Source: a virus
Direction: 5' to 3' (one strand)
Virus record (IMG/VR): IMGVR_UViG_3300042514_001858
Location: 90,168 to 154,167 of that record
Length of the DNA stretch: 64,000 nt
Within the stretch, counting starts at the first letter, position 1; each line of letters starts with the position of its first letter. The notes below the pieces were generated by a model. It made no database searches, was not told where the DNA came from, and saw only the letters and a list, made by a program, of their open reading frames with translations. This document shows, piece after piece, positions 16,710-25,271 of this stretch. Position numbers and translations under genes: made by a program.

Positions 16710-17336
16710 ATGAATATAGAAAATAATGGAGAAAGAATGGATATTGATTATTTCAATATGGAGTATGAAAATTTTGACATTTATCAGAAAAGTCATTATA
16801 AAAGATATGAATTTGCTAAAACTTTAATGAACGAAGGTGATATTGTCGGAGATATGGCATGTGGTTCTGGGTATGGTAGTATGATGCTTTTAGAAAAAAG
16901 TAAAGAAGTTTATTCTGTCGATATTGATCCAATCACTATCAATGAAGTTGCTAATAGATACGAAAATGAAAATATCCATTTTGTTGTTGGAGATTTAATA
17001 GACCTAAAAGTTGAAAATAAATTTGATAAGATTGTCTCATTTGAAACACTGGAGCATTTTACTCCAGATGATTTGAAAAAAGTCATAACAAATTTTCACA
17101 AAGCCTTGAAAAAAGATGGTAAATTAATTTTTTCCACTCCTTATAATCAAGAACAATCAGAAGCATCGATGAGATTTCATAAGACATTCTACATAACAGA
17201 GAATACCATTAATCAATTTTTCAAAAATTTATTCGAGATTGATATAATCAAATATCAAGATTATCAAACACATACTGTAAAAGACGATGATGGGAATAAG
17301 AATTTTATTATAGGAGTTGTTAAAAAAATAAGTTAA
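16710..17336 (+). CDS. SAM-dependent class I methyltransferase
   Basis: A 208-residue methyltransferase. GDMACGSGYGSMML is motif I and VYSVDIDPI is the acidic motif II; FDKIVSFETLEHF and LIFSTPYN follow in the usual order. Being inside a run of glycosyltransferases, it most likely methylates a sugar residue or a glycan end, but small-molecule or protein targets cannot be excluded. Confidence 0.8.
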   Translation: MNIENNGERMDIDYFNMEYENFDIYQKSHYKRYEFAKTLMNEGDIVGDMACGSGYGSMMLLEKSKEVYSVDIDPITINEVANRYENENIHFVVGDLIDLKVENKFDKIVSFETLEHFTPDDLKKVITNFHKALKKDGKLIFSTPYNQEQSEASMRFHKTFYITENTINQFFKNLFEIDIIKYQDYQTHTVKDDDGNKNFIIGVVKKIS

Positions 17337-17340
17337 AAAT

Positions 17341-18075
17341 ATGAAAAAAATAAATAAAAATTTTGTAGTTGTCAGTGATTACAATTGGCTACCTGAAAAT
17401 CTTGAAGATTCTTGGGTTGATAAATGGTGTGAAAATTATCTAATTTATGATCGTTATCATCGATTTCCCGAATCTGAAAAAGTAAAGCATCAGAAAAATG
17501 TGGGGCAGAATGTTTATGATATATTCCATTTTATTTTAGAAAATTATGACAATCTTCCCGATTCCACATTGTTTTGTCGTGCGTGTCTAATGAATCAAAA
17601 GGATACTGGAACTCCACGATACGATGAAAATGGCAGGATCATCTCTAATGGAAATTGCACGGAAGAATTTTTTCTTGATATTGCTAACAACACTAGATTT
17701 ACAGAGATTCAAGATTTCACCAGTGAGCCTTGGAGGATAAATTATATCGAAAATGCTATTGGACCTGAAAATAGTTATCTTGAGCGCAATACTTCATGGT
17801 ATTTTGGAAAACATCAGGGAAAATATTATTCAAATATTAATGATTTTTTCAATGACATGTATGAAAATCCTGAGATTCCACCTTGGTTTAGATTTGCACC
17901 AGGTGTTAATTACATCATCCCAAAGGAGTATATTTTGAAATATTCGAGAAAATTTTATCAACGAATTCTTGATATTCTCGGATGGGATGTTATTGTTGGA
18001 GAAGCTCATATGATTGAGCGAGCATTGTGGACAATATTCCATAATGATTGGAAAGTTAAAGAAGAATATAGATAA
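17341..18075 (+). CDS. DUF3431-like protein of glycan loci
   Basis: A 244-residue protein of unknown activity. NFVVVSDYNWLPE, LIYDRYHRFPE, KNVGQNVYDIFHFILENYDNLPDSTLFC are characteristic of DUF3431-type proteins, which often sit with glycosyltransferases. Its stop codon overlaps the ATG at 18075 (TAATG), which supports the upstream start chosen for the next gene. Confidence 0.6.
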   Translation: MKKINKNFVVVSDYNWLPENLEDSWVDKWCENYLIYDRYHRFPESEKVKHQKNVGQNVYDIFHFILENYDNLPDSTLFCRACLMNQKDTGTPRYDENGRIISNGNCTEEFFLDIANNTRFTEIQDFTSEPWRINYIENAIGPENSYLERNTSWYFGKHQGKYYSNINDFFNDMYENPEIPPWFRFAPGVNYIIPKEYILKYSRKFYQRILDILGWDVIVGEAHMIERALWTIFHNDWKVKEEYR

Positions 18076-18624
18076 TGCAACCATTTAAGAAACATCCCAC
18101 CCCCCGCCGAAACATTCAACCATACCGAATTTTTTGATCTGTTGTTCAAATGGATTCGTCCAGAACACTATCTTGAACTTGGTGTGAGGCATGGAGGCAA
18201 TTTTGTCACGCTTGCCAAACACTGCAAAAAAGCAGTCGGAGTGGATATGATTCCTGCTGAATTTGGTTTGGAGGGTAATATGGAATATCATCAAAAAACA
18301 ACTGATGATTATTTTGAATCATTAACTACTGAACAATTTGATGCCGTGTTTATTGACGCTGATCATTCTCATCAACAATCTTTGAAAGATTTTAACAATG
18401 TAAAAGATAGAGTGATCGAAGATGGATTTATTTTCTTCCATGATACCTATCCTTGGGATTGGTCTATGACTGACAGAGGACAATGCGAGGATGTTTATAA
18501 AACTGCGAAACATATTAAACAAAATTTAATAGATGATTTTGAAATCATAACTTTACCTTTCAATCCTGGAGTAACAATTTGTAAAAAGATTTCCAGAACG
18601 AAACAAATGATCTATGACTGGTGA
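18075..18624 (+). CDS. SAM-dependent methyltransferase, frameshifted at a C6 run
   Basis: A class I methyltransferase: YLELGVRHGGNFVTLA is motif I, AVGVDMI motif II, and FDAVFIDADHSHQQSLKDF is the catalytic-side motif of TylF/class-24-like sugar methyltransferases. The ATG at 18075 overlaps the previous stop, but its frame ends after 20 codons. One C fewer in the run at 18100-18105 would join it to the main frame, giving MQPFKKHPTPAETFNHTEFF. The main frame is open from 18076 with no ATG before 18142 (a TTG). So the gene is either switched by slippage, programmed to shift, or affected by a sequencing error. Confidence 0.65.
18100..18105 (+). repeat. C6 homopolymer at a frameshift
   Basis: Six Cs after CCCA, near codon 9 of the methyltransferase. 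Removing one base restores one continuous frame. Confidence 0.7.
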
Positions 18625-19543
18625 AAAAATTTTCATAACGGGCGGTGCTGGATTTCTTGGTAGAAATCTAATTCGTCGCTTACATCAAGATAATGAAATC
18701 ACCGTGTATTCACGCGATGAGTCCAAACATTATTATCTAAAAAAAGAATACCCAAAAGTAAATTTTGTGGTTGGGGATATTCGCAATCGTGATCTATTGA
18801 TTAGAAAATCAAGGTATCATACGATTGGTATTTTTGCAGCATCTCTGAAACAGATTGAAGCCTGTAATGACAATTATGAAGAAGCTTCAAAAATCATTAT
18901 CGATGGTGCAATCAATTCCAGAATTGCAGCAGAGGAAAATAATTTCAAAGCTGCTTGCTTCATCTCATCTGATAAAAGCAGAGCAGCAACTACAATTTAT
19001 GGTGCAATGAAATATGTAGCTGGTGAGTGTTTCATTGCAGGTAAATCAAATTGTAACCTAACTACTGCCGTATATGGAAACGTAATGAATTCCACAGGAT
19101 CGATTATTCCTTTGATATGGGAATATATCAAAAACGGTAAAACACTTTCTCTCTATGGAGAAGAAATGACAAGATTTTTATTGGATGTTGAAGATGCTGT
19201 AGATTTGATTTTGAAATCTTTAAAGTATAAAGGATGTAATGTTATCCCAGATTTAAAATCGTTTTTTGTAGTCGATCTTTTCAATATTTATAAAGAAAAA
19301 TTTGGATTAAAATATGAAATTTCTGAACCTAGAACTGGTGAAAAAATTCATGAAATCATGGCTTCTTCTGAAGAAATTAGACGAATGAGTTATGAATATG
19401 CTGATGATATTTATTTGATGTATCCACATAAAGATTTAAATATGGTAGAATTTTCAAAAAATGAATATTCTTCGAGAGATAGTTCACTTGAATATATAGA
19501 ACTTGAAAAATATTTAAAATCTAAAAATTATTTTAAACCATGA
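18614..19543 (+). CDS. UDP-GlcNAc 4,6-dehydratase-like SDR (CapD/PseB type)
   Basis: A 309-residue extended short-chain dehydrogenase. FITGGAGFLGRNL binds NAD(P); SSDKSRAATTIYGAMKYVAGE holds the catalytic S/D/K and YxxMK residues typical of the CapD/PseB/FnlA subgroup; MTRFLLDVEDAVDLIL matches the C-terminal part. Known members remove water from UDP-GlcNAc, often with C5 epimerisation, as the first step to rare amino-deoxy sugars. It is followed directly by an RmlD-like reductase, which makes a two-step sugar-nucleotide pathway likely. Confidence 0.75.
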   Translation: MTGEKIFITGGAGFLGRNLIRRLHQDNEITVYSRDESKHYYLKKEYPKVNFVVGDIRNRDLLIRKSRYHTIGIFAASLKQIEACNDNYEEASKIIIDGAINSRIAAEENNFKAACFISSDKSRAATTIYGAMKYVAGECFIAGKSNCNLTTAVYGNVMNSTGSIIPLIWEYIKNGKTLSLYGEEMTRFLLDVEDAVDLILKSLKYKGCNVIPDLKSFFVVDLFNIYKEKFGLKYEISEPRTGEKIHEIMASSEEIRRMSYEYADDIYLMYPHKDLNMVEFSKNEYSSRDSSLEYIELEKYLKSKNYFKP

Positions 19544-20337
19544 AAATTATAGTATTTGGAAGCACTGGAATGTTGGGAACTTATTGTGTCAAGTTTTTCA
19601 AACAAAAAGGTTATACGGTATTACCAGTAGATAGAGAAATGTTAGATTTGACATCATCTCATGAAAATATATTAAATTTTTTGATATCGAATGTTTCTAG
19701 TGTGGATGTTATAATTAATGCTGCTGGTGTTATTAAACAACGAAACACTGATATAGGTGATATGTATAAAGTTAATACTATATTTCCTCACATTTTATCT
19801 AAATTTAAAATGGAAAATGGGTGTAATGTTATCCATATAACGACTGATTGCGTGTTTAGTGGTAAAGATGGGTATTATAATGAATCATCTTTACCTGATT
19901 GTGAAGATGATTACGGTAAATCTAAATTATTAGGCGAAGCACCTAATTTATCAATCATTAGGACTTCTATTATTGGTGAAGAAATTAATAATAAATTATC
20001 ATTACTTGAGTGGTGTAAGTCTAAACGCGAACAAACTGTCTATGGATATGTCGATCATTATTGGAACGGTGTAACATGTTTAGAATTGTGTAAAAGAATA
20101 AATCAATTATTGGAATATAAATCGTTTTGGGAGGGTGTTAGTATTTTACATTCACCAGAGATCGTATCGAAGTATAATTTAATCAATATGATTTCCGATG
20201 TATTTGATTTACAAATATCAATAACTCCAAAAATCGGTGGTAAATGTTATAGAAATTTACAAAATGTGCGATGCATACCGACAGCATCATTGAAACAACA
20301 ATTAGAAGAATTGAAAGAATTTAATATATATGAATAG
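19540..20337 (+). CDS. RmlD-like sugar-nucleotide reductase
   Basis: A 265-residue SDR similar to dTDP-4-dehydrorhamnose reductase. FGSTGMLGTYCV is the nucleotide-binding loop, HITTDCVFSGKDG.Y.E and DDYGKSKLLGE hold the catalytic Y-x-x-x-K, and RTSIIGEE follows. Because its partner upstream is PseB/FnlA-like rather than RmlB, the product is more likely an N-acetylated 6-deoxy-hexose (as in L-RhaNAc/L-QuiNAc-type pathways) than dTDP-rhamnose; this is inference from gene pairing. Confidence 0.7.
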   Translation: MKIIVFGSTGMLGTYCVKFFKQKGYTVLPVDREMLDLTSSHENILNFLISNVSSVDVIINAAGVIKQRNTDIGDMYKVNTIFPHILSKFKMENGCNVIHITTDCVFSGKDGYYNESSLPDCEDDYGKSKLLGEAPNLSIIRTSIIGEEINNKLSLLEWCKSKREQTVYGYVDHYWNGVTCLELCKRINQLLEYKSFWEGVSILHSPEIVSKYNLINMISDVFDLQISITPKIGGKCYRNLQNVRCIPTASLKQQLEELKEFNIYE

Positions 20338-21094
20338 TTGCTATGTAAATGTTATTGGTGGCGTGGGCAATCAGTTATTTCAAATAGCTGCTGGTTATGC
20401 TTATGCCAAGAAACATGGTAAGAAATTGATCATCAACCCTTATAATTGGTTTGCTGGTCAGGGGTCTAATCCTCTAGTGTATAAAGATAACATTTTTAAA
20501 AATTTTGAATATGGTAATTATAGTGGAAATGTCGTTCCTATTCAAGAAAAAAGATTTAATTATGATGAATTACCCTTCATAGAAGGCTCTGTATCATTGA
20601 ATGGATATTTCCAATCTTTGAAATACTTCGAAGAATACAAAGATGAATTTATTTCTTTATTGAACTTGCCAGAAGTCGATGTTCTTCCTAAATGGGGAAA
20701 CAATCTGAATATTGCATTTCATATAAGACGAGGTGATTACTTGAACCATGCAACAATACATTATGTGTGTAGAACCGAATACTTTAATAAATTATTTGAT
20801 ATTTTCACACCTGAAATAGTAAAGAATACTAAAATTCTTGTATTTACAGATTCACCCGAAATTGTTTTAGAAGAATTTAAAGGCAAAGAATTTATTATAA
20901 TGAAATCAGATTCTGATATTAAAGAACTTGCATACATGTCAAAGTGTGATATCGTAGTGGGGAGCAACTCTACCTTTTCTTGGTGTGCAGCTTTGATTGG
21001 TGATAAGACATCTTATTTCCCTTCCAAGTGGTTCGCAGATGGTGGAGAAGCGACTGATATTTACTACGATAAAATGATTAAATGTAATGTTTGA
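20330..21094 (+). CDS. GT11 alpha-1,2-fucosyltransferase-like
   Basis: A 254-residue GT11 enzyme. VIGGVGNQLFQIAAGYAYA, FHIRRGDYL (the GDP-sugar binding HxRRGDY), ILVFTDSPE and VGSNSTFSWCAALIG are all in their family positions, making this a stronger GT11 assignment than 15024-15920. It could transfer fucose or a related deoxy-sugar made elsewhere. Confidence 0.82.
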   Translation: MNSCYVNVIGGVGNQLFQIAAGYAYAKKHGKKLIINPYNWFAGQGSNPLVYKDNIFKNFEYGNYSGNVVPIQEKRFNYDELPFIEGSVSLNGYFQSLKYFEEYKDEFISLLNLPEVDVLPKWGNNLNIAFHIRRGDYLNHATIHYVCRTEYFNKLFDIFTPEIVKNTKILVFTDSPEIVLEEFKGKEFIIMKSDSDIKELAYMSKCDIVVGSNSTFSWCAALIGDKTSYFPSKWFADGGEATDIYYDKMIKCNV

Positions 21095-21866
21095 AATTAA
21101 TAAAATATATAATGAAAATTGTCTGGATACTATGAATAGTATGCCAGAAGAATCCATTGATTTAACTGTTACCAGCCCTCCATATGATGATTTGCGAACT
21201 TATAATGGTTATTCTTTCGACTTTGAAAATGTAGCCAAGGGGCTTTTCAAAGTCACTAAGAAAGGTGGAGTTGTTGTTTGGGTAGTTGGTGATCAGACAA
21301 AAGATGGTGATAAATCTGGAACGAGTTTCCGACAAGCTCTTTACTTCAAAGAAATTGGCTTCAAATTACATGATGTCATCATTTATGAGAAGAGTGGTGT
21401 CTCACCAGTGAAAAATAGATATTACCCTGCATTTGAATATATGTTTGTTTTATCCAAAGATAAAATCAAAACATTCAATCCTATTTGCGATAGACCAAAT
21501 AAATGGAGAGAGCGTTGGGGTAAGACTCGCCAACGTAGAAAAGCAGATGGAACTATGGGTGAGAAATATGAAAGTAAGATTGCTCCTGAATTTGGTATTC
21601 GACGTAACATTTGGAAGTATACACAAGGAGGTGGTTATGGGTCTGATGATAAAATCGCATATAAACATCCAGCAATCTTTCCCGAAAAATTAGCAGAAGA
21701 TCATATTTTAAGTTGGTCAAATGAAGGCGATTTGGTATACGATCCATTCATGGGAAGTGGGACTACTGCTAAAATGGCAAAGCTAAATAATAGAAATTAC
21801 ATTGGTAGTGAGATCAGTGGGGAATATATAAACATCATCAATAATCGCTTATGTTTAACACAATAA
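21087..21866 (+). CDS. DNA methyltransferase (N4/N6, beta-type order)
   Basis: A 259-residue DNA methyltransferase with VTSPPYDDLRTY near residue 28 and YDPFMGSGTTAKMA near 215, followed by YIGSEISGEY. It has the same class and motif order as the enzyme at 6292-7218, but the proteins differ clearly in the middle, so the targets probably differ. It lies inside the glycan operon with 8- and 16-nt overlaps on its two sides, so it is expressed with sugar genes. That placement raises the question of whether the operon also concerns DNA modification. Confidence 0.88.
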   Translation: MFEINKIYNENCLDTMNSMPEESIDLTVTSPPYDDLRTYNGYSFDFENVAKGLFKVTKKGGVVVWVVGDQTKDGDKSGTSFRQALYFKEIGFKLHDVIIYEKSGVSPVKNRYYPAFEYMFVLSKDKIKTFNPICDRPNKWRERWGKTRQRRKADGTMGEKYESKIAPEFGIRRNIWKYTQGGGYGSDDKIAYKHPAIFPEKLAEDHILSWSNEGDLVYDPFMGSGTTAKMAKLNNRNYIGSEISGEYINIINNRLCLTQ

Positions 21867-22111
21867 ATCACATTCTTTTTGATAAGAAAGGGGAGATGAC
21901 AAATGAATTGTTGGAAGAGTTCTCTCCTTATATGGTGACTCGTTACTTGAGTTTCTATGATAAAGATCTGTTGAATTATGCTAATGAGACAGTGAACAGA
22001 TACTCACAGATATTCGATACGGATGAAGAAGCATTTCGATTCTTTGAAAATGTGATTCCCAAATTGAAACGAAAAAATATCAAATATATATCCAAAAAAA
22101 GAGAAAAATGA
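21851..22111 (+). CDS. Small protein resembling gp62-type clamp-loader subunit
   Basis: An 86-residue protein. FSPYMVTRYLSFYDKDLLNYANETVNRYS then FFENVIPKLKRKNIKYISKKR resembles the short clamp-loader small subunits (gp62-like) of T4-like marine phages, in which an N-R-x-L-S/YAN..N pattern and a basic end recur. The resemblance is short, and the location inside a sugar operon is odd for a replication gene. Stop and start overlaps with both neighbours show it is co-translated. Confidence 0.45.
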   Translation: MFNTINHILFDKKGEMTNELLEEFSPYMVTRYLSFYDKDLLNYANETVNRYSQIFDTDEEAFRFFENVIPKLKRKNIKYISKKREK

Positions 22112-22722
22112 ATGCTTTAAATAATTTTTTCAAAAAAATCTATTGTATAAATTTGGATAGACGACCTGATCGTTGGGAACATGCTTCCAAACAATTTGAA
22201 AAATTTGGAATAAATGTTGAGAGATTTTCTGCAATAGATCATGAACATTTGGATAACATACCTCCAAATATTAAGCGAGGAGCATACGGATGCACATTAA
22301 GTCATTGTGGAATAATTGAAAAGTGTAAAAACGATAATGTTGAAAATGTTTTGATTTTTGAAGACGATGTTGTATTGGACGATGATATTTTAAACGTTTT
22401 TGAAAATAATATAAATCATATTCCGAGATGGGATATGATTTATTTTGGAGGGTATCACATACATCGCCCAACGCACATAGAAAAAAATATCTACAAATTG
22501 CATTATAGCTATGCGTTGCATAGCTACGCATGTAATCACACCATGTATGATATTTTACTAAAACTCGAAAACCATATTTGTTTTGATGTTAGTGTAGCAG
22601 AAATCCATAATACGCATGATTGTTTTTTACTTACCAAAGATGACGGTTCATCTTTGACAAAACAATATTTAAATTTTAGTGATATTGAAAATGGATATAA
22701 AGATTATACGAATATACTATGA
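22108..22722 (+). CDS. Glycosyltransferase family 25
   Basis: A 204-residue GT25 enzyme. KIYCINLDRRPDRWEHASKQF is the family N-terminus; AYGCTLSHCGIIEKC and VLIFEDDVVLDD (the ExDD metal site) follow at the expected spacing. GT25 members are LPS and collagen galactosyl- or glucosyltransferases; here the donor is unknown. Confidence 0.85.
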   Translation: MNALNNFFKKIYCINLDRRPDRWEHASKQFEKFGINVERFSAIDHEHLDNIPPNIKRGAYGCTLSHCGIIEKCKNDNVENVLIFEDDVVLDDDILNVFENNINHIPRWDMIYFGGYHIHRPTHIEKNIYKLHYSYALHSYACNHTMYDILLKLENHICFDVSVAEIHNTHDCFLLTKDDGSSLTKQYLNFSDIENGYKDYTNIL

Positions 22723-23486
22723 AAGCACTTGTTGTATGTCCAACTTATGGAAGACTCCCTTATCTGGGGAGATTGTTAGCATCATTTTTACATCAAGACT
22801 ATGATGACAAGCATTTGGTTATCATCAATGATGATAAAAAAATCACATTGGAATGTGATTATGATAATGTCACTGTTATGAATTTGACCAAAAAGATATC
22901 GGTAGGGGAAAAAAGAAACTTGGGGGCAGCATACGGACATTTTGATGTGATACATCCATGGGATGATGATGATATTTTCTTACCCAACCGTTTATCAAAT
23001 CATATGAAACAATACGCCGATCCTTCTGTGGAAGCATACAGAAATTTTCCCTCATATACTATATATGCGGATAAATTTGCTTCGTGTAGTGGGGGGACGA
23101 ACAATAAATCATATCGAAAAAAAATGTTTTTTGATGTTGGAGGATATGGCAGCACTAATAATTTTCAAGAAGATGCGGAATTACATCACAAATTAAGAAA
23201 TTTTAAAAAAGATGAAAATGAAAATGAACGCGATTTTGTTTATGGATTTTCAACATCTAATTTTCATTTATCGTGTCAACCCACGGAATTACAAATACAA
23301 AAAATTTCATATGACCAATTAATAGAATTAAATTTATTAAACAAAAAATTTATCATAACGCCTGACTTCGATGAATATAATAAATATCTACTGTTAGATG
23401 AAATTTTTAAAAAAAAGGGTGAAAGTATTGAGATTGATGTCTTACCAAATGGTAAAATTAAAATACTAAATGTGGACAATGAATGA
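22719..23486 (+). CDS. Glycosyltransferase family 2
   Basis: A 255-residue GT2 enzyme. VVCPTYGRLPYLGRLLASFLHQDY opens it, GEKRNLGAAYGHFDVIHPWDDDDIFLPNRL holds the donor loop and D-D-D metal site. A G6 run (23091-23096) lies in the codons for SGGT; the frame is intact here, but it is a possible slippage site. It overlaps a short sulfotransferase-like remnant at its end. Confidence 0.82.
   Translation: MKALVVCPTYGRLPYLGRLLASFLHQDYDDKHLVIINDDKKITLECDYDNVTVMNLTKKISVGEKRNLGAAYGHFDVIHPWDDDDIFLPNRLSNHMKQYADPSVEAYRNFPSYTIYADKFASCSGGTNNKSYRKKMFFDVGGYGSTNNFQEDAELHHKLRNFKKDENENERDFVYGFSTSNFHLSCQPTELQIQKISYDQLIELNLLNKKFIITPDFDEYNKYLLLDEIFKKKGESIEIDVLPNGKIKILNVDNE
23091..23096 (+). repeat. G6 homopolymer inside a glycosyltransferase gene
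   Basis: Six Gs in an AT-rich region; in frame in this sequence, but a possible slippage site. Confidence 0.6.
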
Positions 23487-23559
23487 TTACGTATTCATGC
23501 ATATTCCCAACGCAGGTAGAGGATCAATCCTCCATATAAAAAGATTCCAAAAATTGTGA
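23479..23559 (+). pseudogene. Truncated sulfotransferase-like N-terminus
   Basis: The frame from ATG 23479 encodes 26 residues. MNDYVFMHIPNAGRGSI resembles the start of Sulfotransfer_2-type sulfotransferases, whose phosphosulfate-binding loop is HIPKxxGTSI-like. The frame then stops, overlapping the 3' end of the convergent sulfotransferase on the other strand. It starts inside the end of the preceding gene, as functional genes of this operon do, so it is probably what is left of a gene replaced from the right. Confidence 0.45.
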
Positions 23560-24042
23560 TATTCTTTTATTATATTCAATTGCTAAGTTCTTTCCCTGCT
23601 CTATTGAAATCCCGTTTCTTTTGTGTAGGGACGTGGCAATATCTTTAAGATTTCTATAACATACAACAAATTGAGGATTTGGTAGATGTTTATACCAAGC
23701 ATCTATGGTCAATGATGTTCTAGGATCTTTAAACCCCCAACTTTCCATATTTTTACTCTGTGCTGTTGCAACCTCATCAGCGACGATCCGTTTAATATGA
23801 TCTTCATAATTTTTACCAATTTCAATTATTTTTTCTCTTGGTGGGGGATCAAACCAACTACCACCAGAATTGTGTAATATCTCATCATTTATTTTAATTA
23901 TCTCAATGTTTTCATAATGACCCTTTGGATTGTCTACTAATCCGATCAACAATTTTTTTCCCATATGAACTTCAGAATTTAAAGTTCTGGCAACTAATGA
24001 GGTTGCTGATCTATGCATTCCCAATACGACTATTGTTTTCAT
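23524..24042 (-). CDS. Sulfotransferase-family protein
   Basis: A 172-residue P-loop-like sulfotransferase. VVLGMHRSATSLVARTLN is the phosphosulfate-binding loop near residue 5, and WGFKDPRTSLTIDAWYKHLP is the 3'-phosphate-binding segment. It is shorter than typical (about 250-300 residues), so it may be a minimal form. It is leftward and shares 4 nt with the glycosyltransferase upstream. Sulfation of a glycan end is the natural role in this setting, inferred from context. Confidence 0.7.
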   Translation of the reverse strand: MKTIVVLGMHRSATSLVARTLNSEVHMGKKLLIGLVDNPKGHYENIEIIKINDEILHNSGGSWFDPPPREKIIEIGKNYEDHIKRIVADEVATAQSKNMESWGFKDPRTSLTIDAWYKHLPNPQFVVCYRNLKDIATSLHKRNGISIEQGKNLAIEYNKRISQFLESFYMED

Positions 24043-24782
24043 ATTTTCAAATAATTTTCTAAAAGTTGTTTATAGTCGGTGTTCCATTTTGGCTTTAGTT
24101 CAATATCACCAATTGGAATTTTTCCCTCTTTTTTTAAATTATCAATGTGTTTCGAATGTCTAATAATTACATTTTCTCTATCTGGTGTATCCTTACTTTG
24201 ACCCGACATATGATAACTTCTACCGCCCCATAAATACATCCACGAAATTTCTTCATCTGGTGGGGAAGCATTTACCACTCTACAATTATATTCTCCTTTC
24301 AATTTAATAACAAATGACATATCATATCCCGCATTTTCAAGAGGATGTTTACTCGATCTCTCCCATATCTCTTTAGTATAAATGATGCCAGAATTTCCCA
24401 GAGAAGTCAGAGCATGTATTTTATTATGATTAACCAACGCACCTCTATTCCAATGAAGTAAATCGTAACTTGGAAAATATTTGTTTATATTACCTAAGTG
24501 ATTCGATAATGCAATATCATCATCATCCCAAACTGCTATTGTATTGTAGCTACAATTTTCTACCGCAAAATTTTCCTTAGCTCCAATTGTTTCAAATGTT
24601 TTATCGAAATTAATTATTTTAACTTTCGGGTGATCGAAATATAATTTTTGTTCAGGATAGTCATTCACGATAACCATCTCACTATCACCATCATATTCTT
24701 GATTTAAAAAACTGTATAATGATTCTTCTAATAAATCAACTCGTCCGTATGTGATACATTTACATGAAATAGGAATTGCCAT
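24039..24782 (-). CDS. Glycosyltransferase family 2-like
   Basis: A 247-residue GT2-like enzyme: ISCKCITYGRVDLLEESLYSFLNQEY at the N-terminus, AKENFAVENCSYNTIAVWDDDDIALSNHL with the D-D-D metal site, and a C-terminal part with WMYLWGGRSYHMSG. It is the upstream gene of a two-gene leftward unit with the sulfotransferase. A late-type TAAATA box precedes it by 7 nt, so at least this part of the glycan locus may be expressed late. Confidence 0.78.
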   Translation of the reverse strand: MAIPISCKCITYGRVDLLEESLYSFLNQEYDGDSEMVIVNDYPEQKLYFDHPKVKIINFDKTFETIGAKENFAVENCSYNTIAVWDDDDIALSNHLGNINKYFPSYDLLHWNRGALVNHNKIHALTSLGNSGIIYTKEIWERSSKHPLENAGYDMSFVIKLKGEYNCRVVNASPPDEEISWMYLWGGRSYHMSGQSKDTPDRENVIIRHSKHIDNLKKEGKIPIGDIELKPKWNTDYKQLLENYLKI

Positions 24783-24796
24783 ATTTGTTTATTTAA
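24783..24796 (-). promoter_or_regulatory. Late-type box for the 24039-24782 gene
   Basis: TTAAATAAACAAAT before the ATG; TAAATA (24795-24790) is 7 nt from the start. It lies back to back with the rightward promoter at 24814. Confidence 0.45.
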
Positions 24797-24813
24797 TAAT
24801 AAAAAAATATTCA

Positions 24814-24845
24814 TTGACAAATAAATAATACCAATAAATATATTT
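24814..24845 (+). promoter_or_regulatory. Hybrid promoter: TTGACA plus TAAATA
   Basis: TTGACA (24814-24819), 15-nt spacer, TAAATA (24835-24840), 5 nt, ATG at 24846. Same layout as at 10905 and 35297. Confidence 0.55.
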
Positions 24846-25271
24846 ATGTCCGTATCTATTGATGTTTTAGCCCCTCAAAAATCCCACATTGATCTCAGTG
24901 ATAAAGCACTACCAAGTGATTTTGGTTTGGATGATTATAGTCTATCCAAACTTTTTGATGATGTGATGCTTCTTGAATATTGTGATTTGGTCACAGGAGA
25001 AGAATCAGGTGATTATATTTTACGTGGAGGTATTGCGATTCCTGTTGCTCAAGTTCATAATGCTTGGAGAAAAGGTAAAGTCATCCTTAAAGGACCAAAC
25101 GTGCGATACACTGAAGTTGGTGATATCGTAGTGTTCCCCAATAATATGGGTATTCCAATCTCCAACTTGGAAGTAACAGGTCATGGTAAAGTGAAGAACG
25201 CTTTGTTCTTGAACGAGCAGCGCATGTTTGGCGTTTGTGATATAAATGCTAAAAAAATTAAAGAGAAATGA
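24846..25271 (+). CDS. 31: GroES-like co-chaperonin (gp31-like)
   Basis: A 141-residue protein with the GroES beta-barrel pattern: VMLLEYCDLVTGEESGDYILRGG as the first strands and mobile-loop region, VILKGPNVRYTEVGDIVVFPNNMGI as the central strands, and FLNEQRMFGVCD at the end. In T4 gp31 replaces host GroES to fold the capsid protein gp23. The N-terminal ~30 residues are an extension. The hybrid promoter suggests use both early and late. Confidence 0.7.
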   Translation: MSVSIDVLAPQKSHIDLSDKALPSDFGLDDYSLSKLFDDVMLLEYCDLVTGEESGDYILRGGIAIPVAQVHNAWRKGKVILKGPNVRYTEVGDIVVFPNNMGIPISNLEVTGHGKVKNALFLNEQRMFGVCDINAKKIKEK

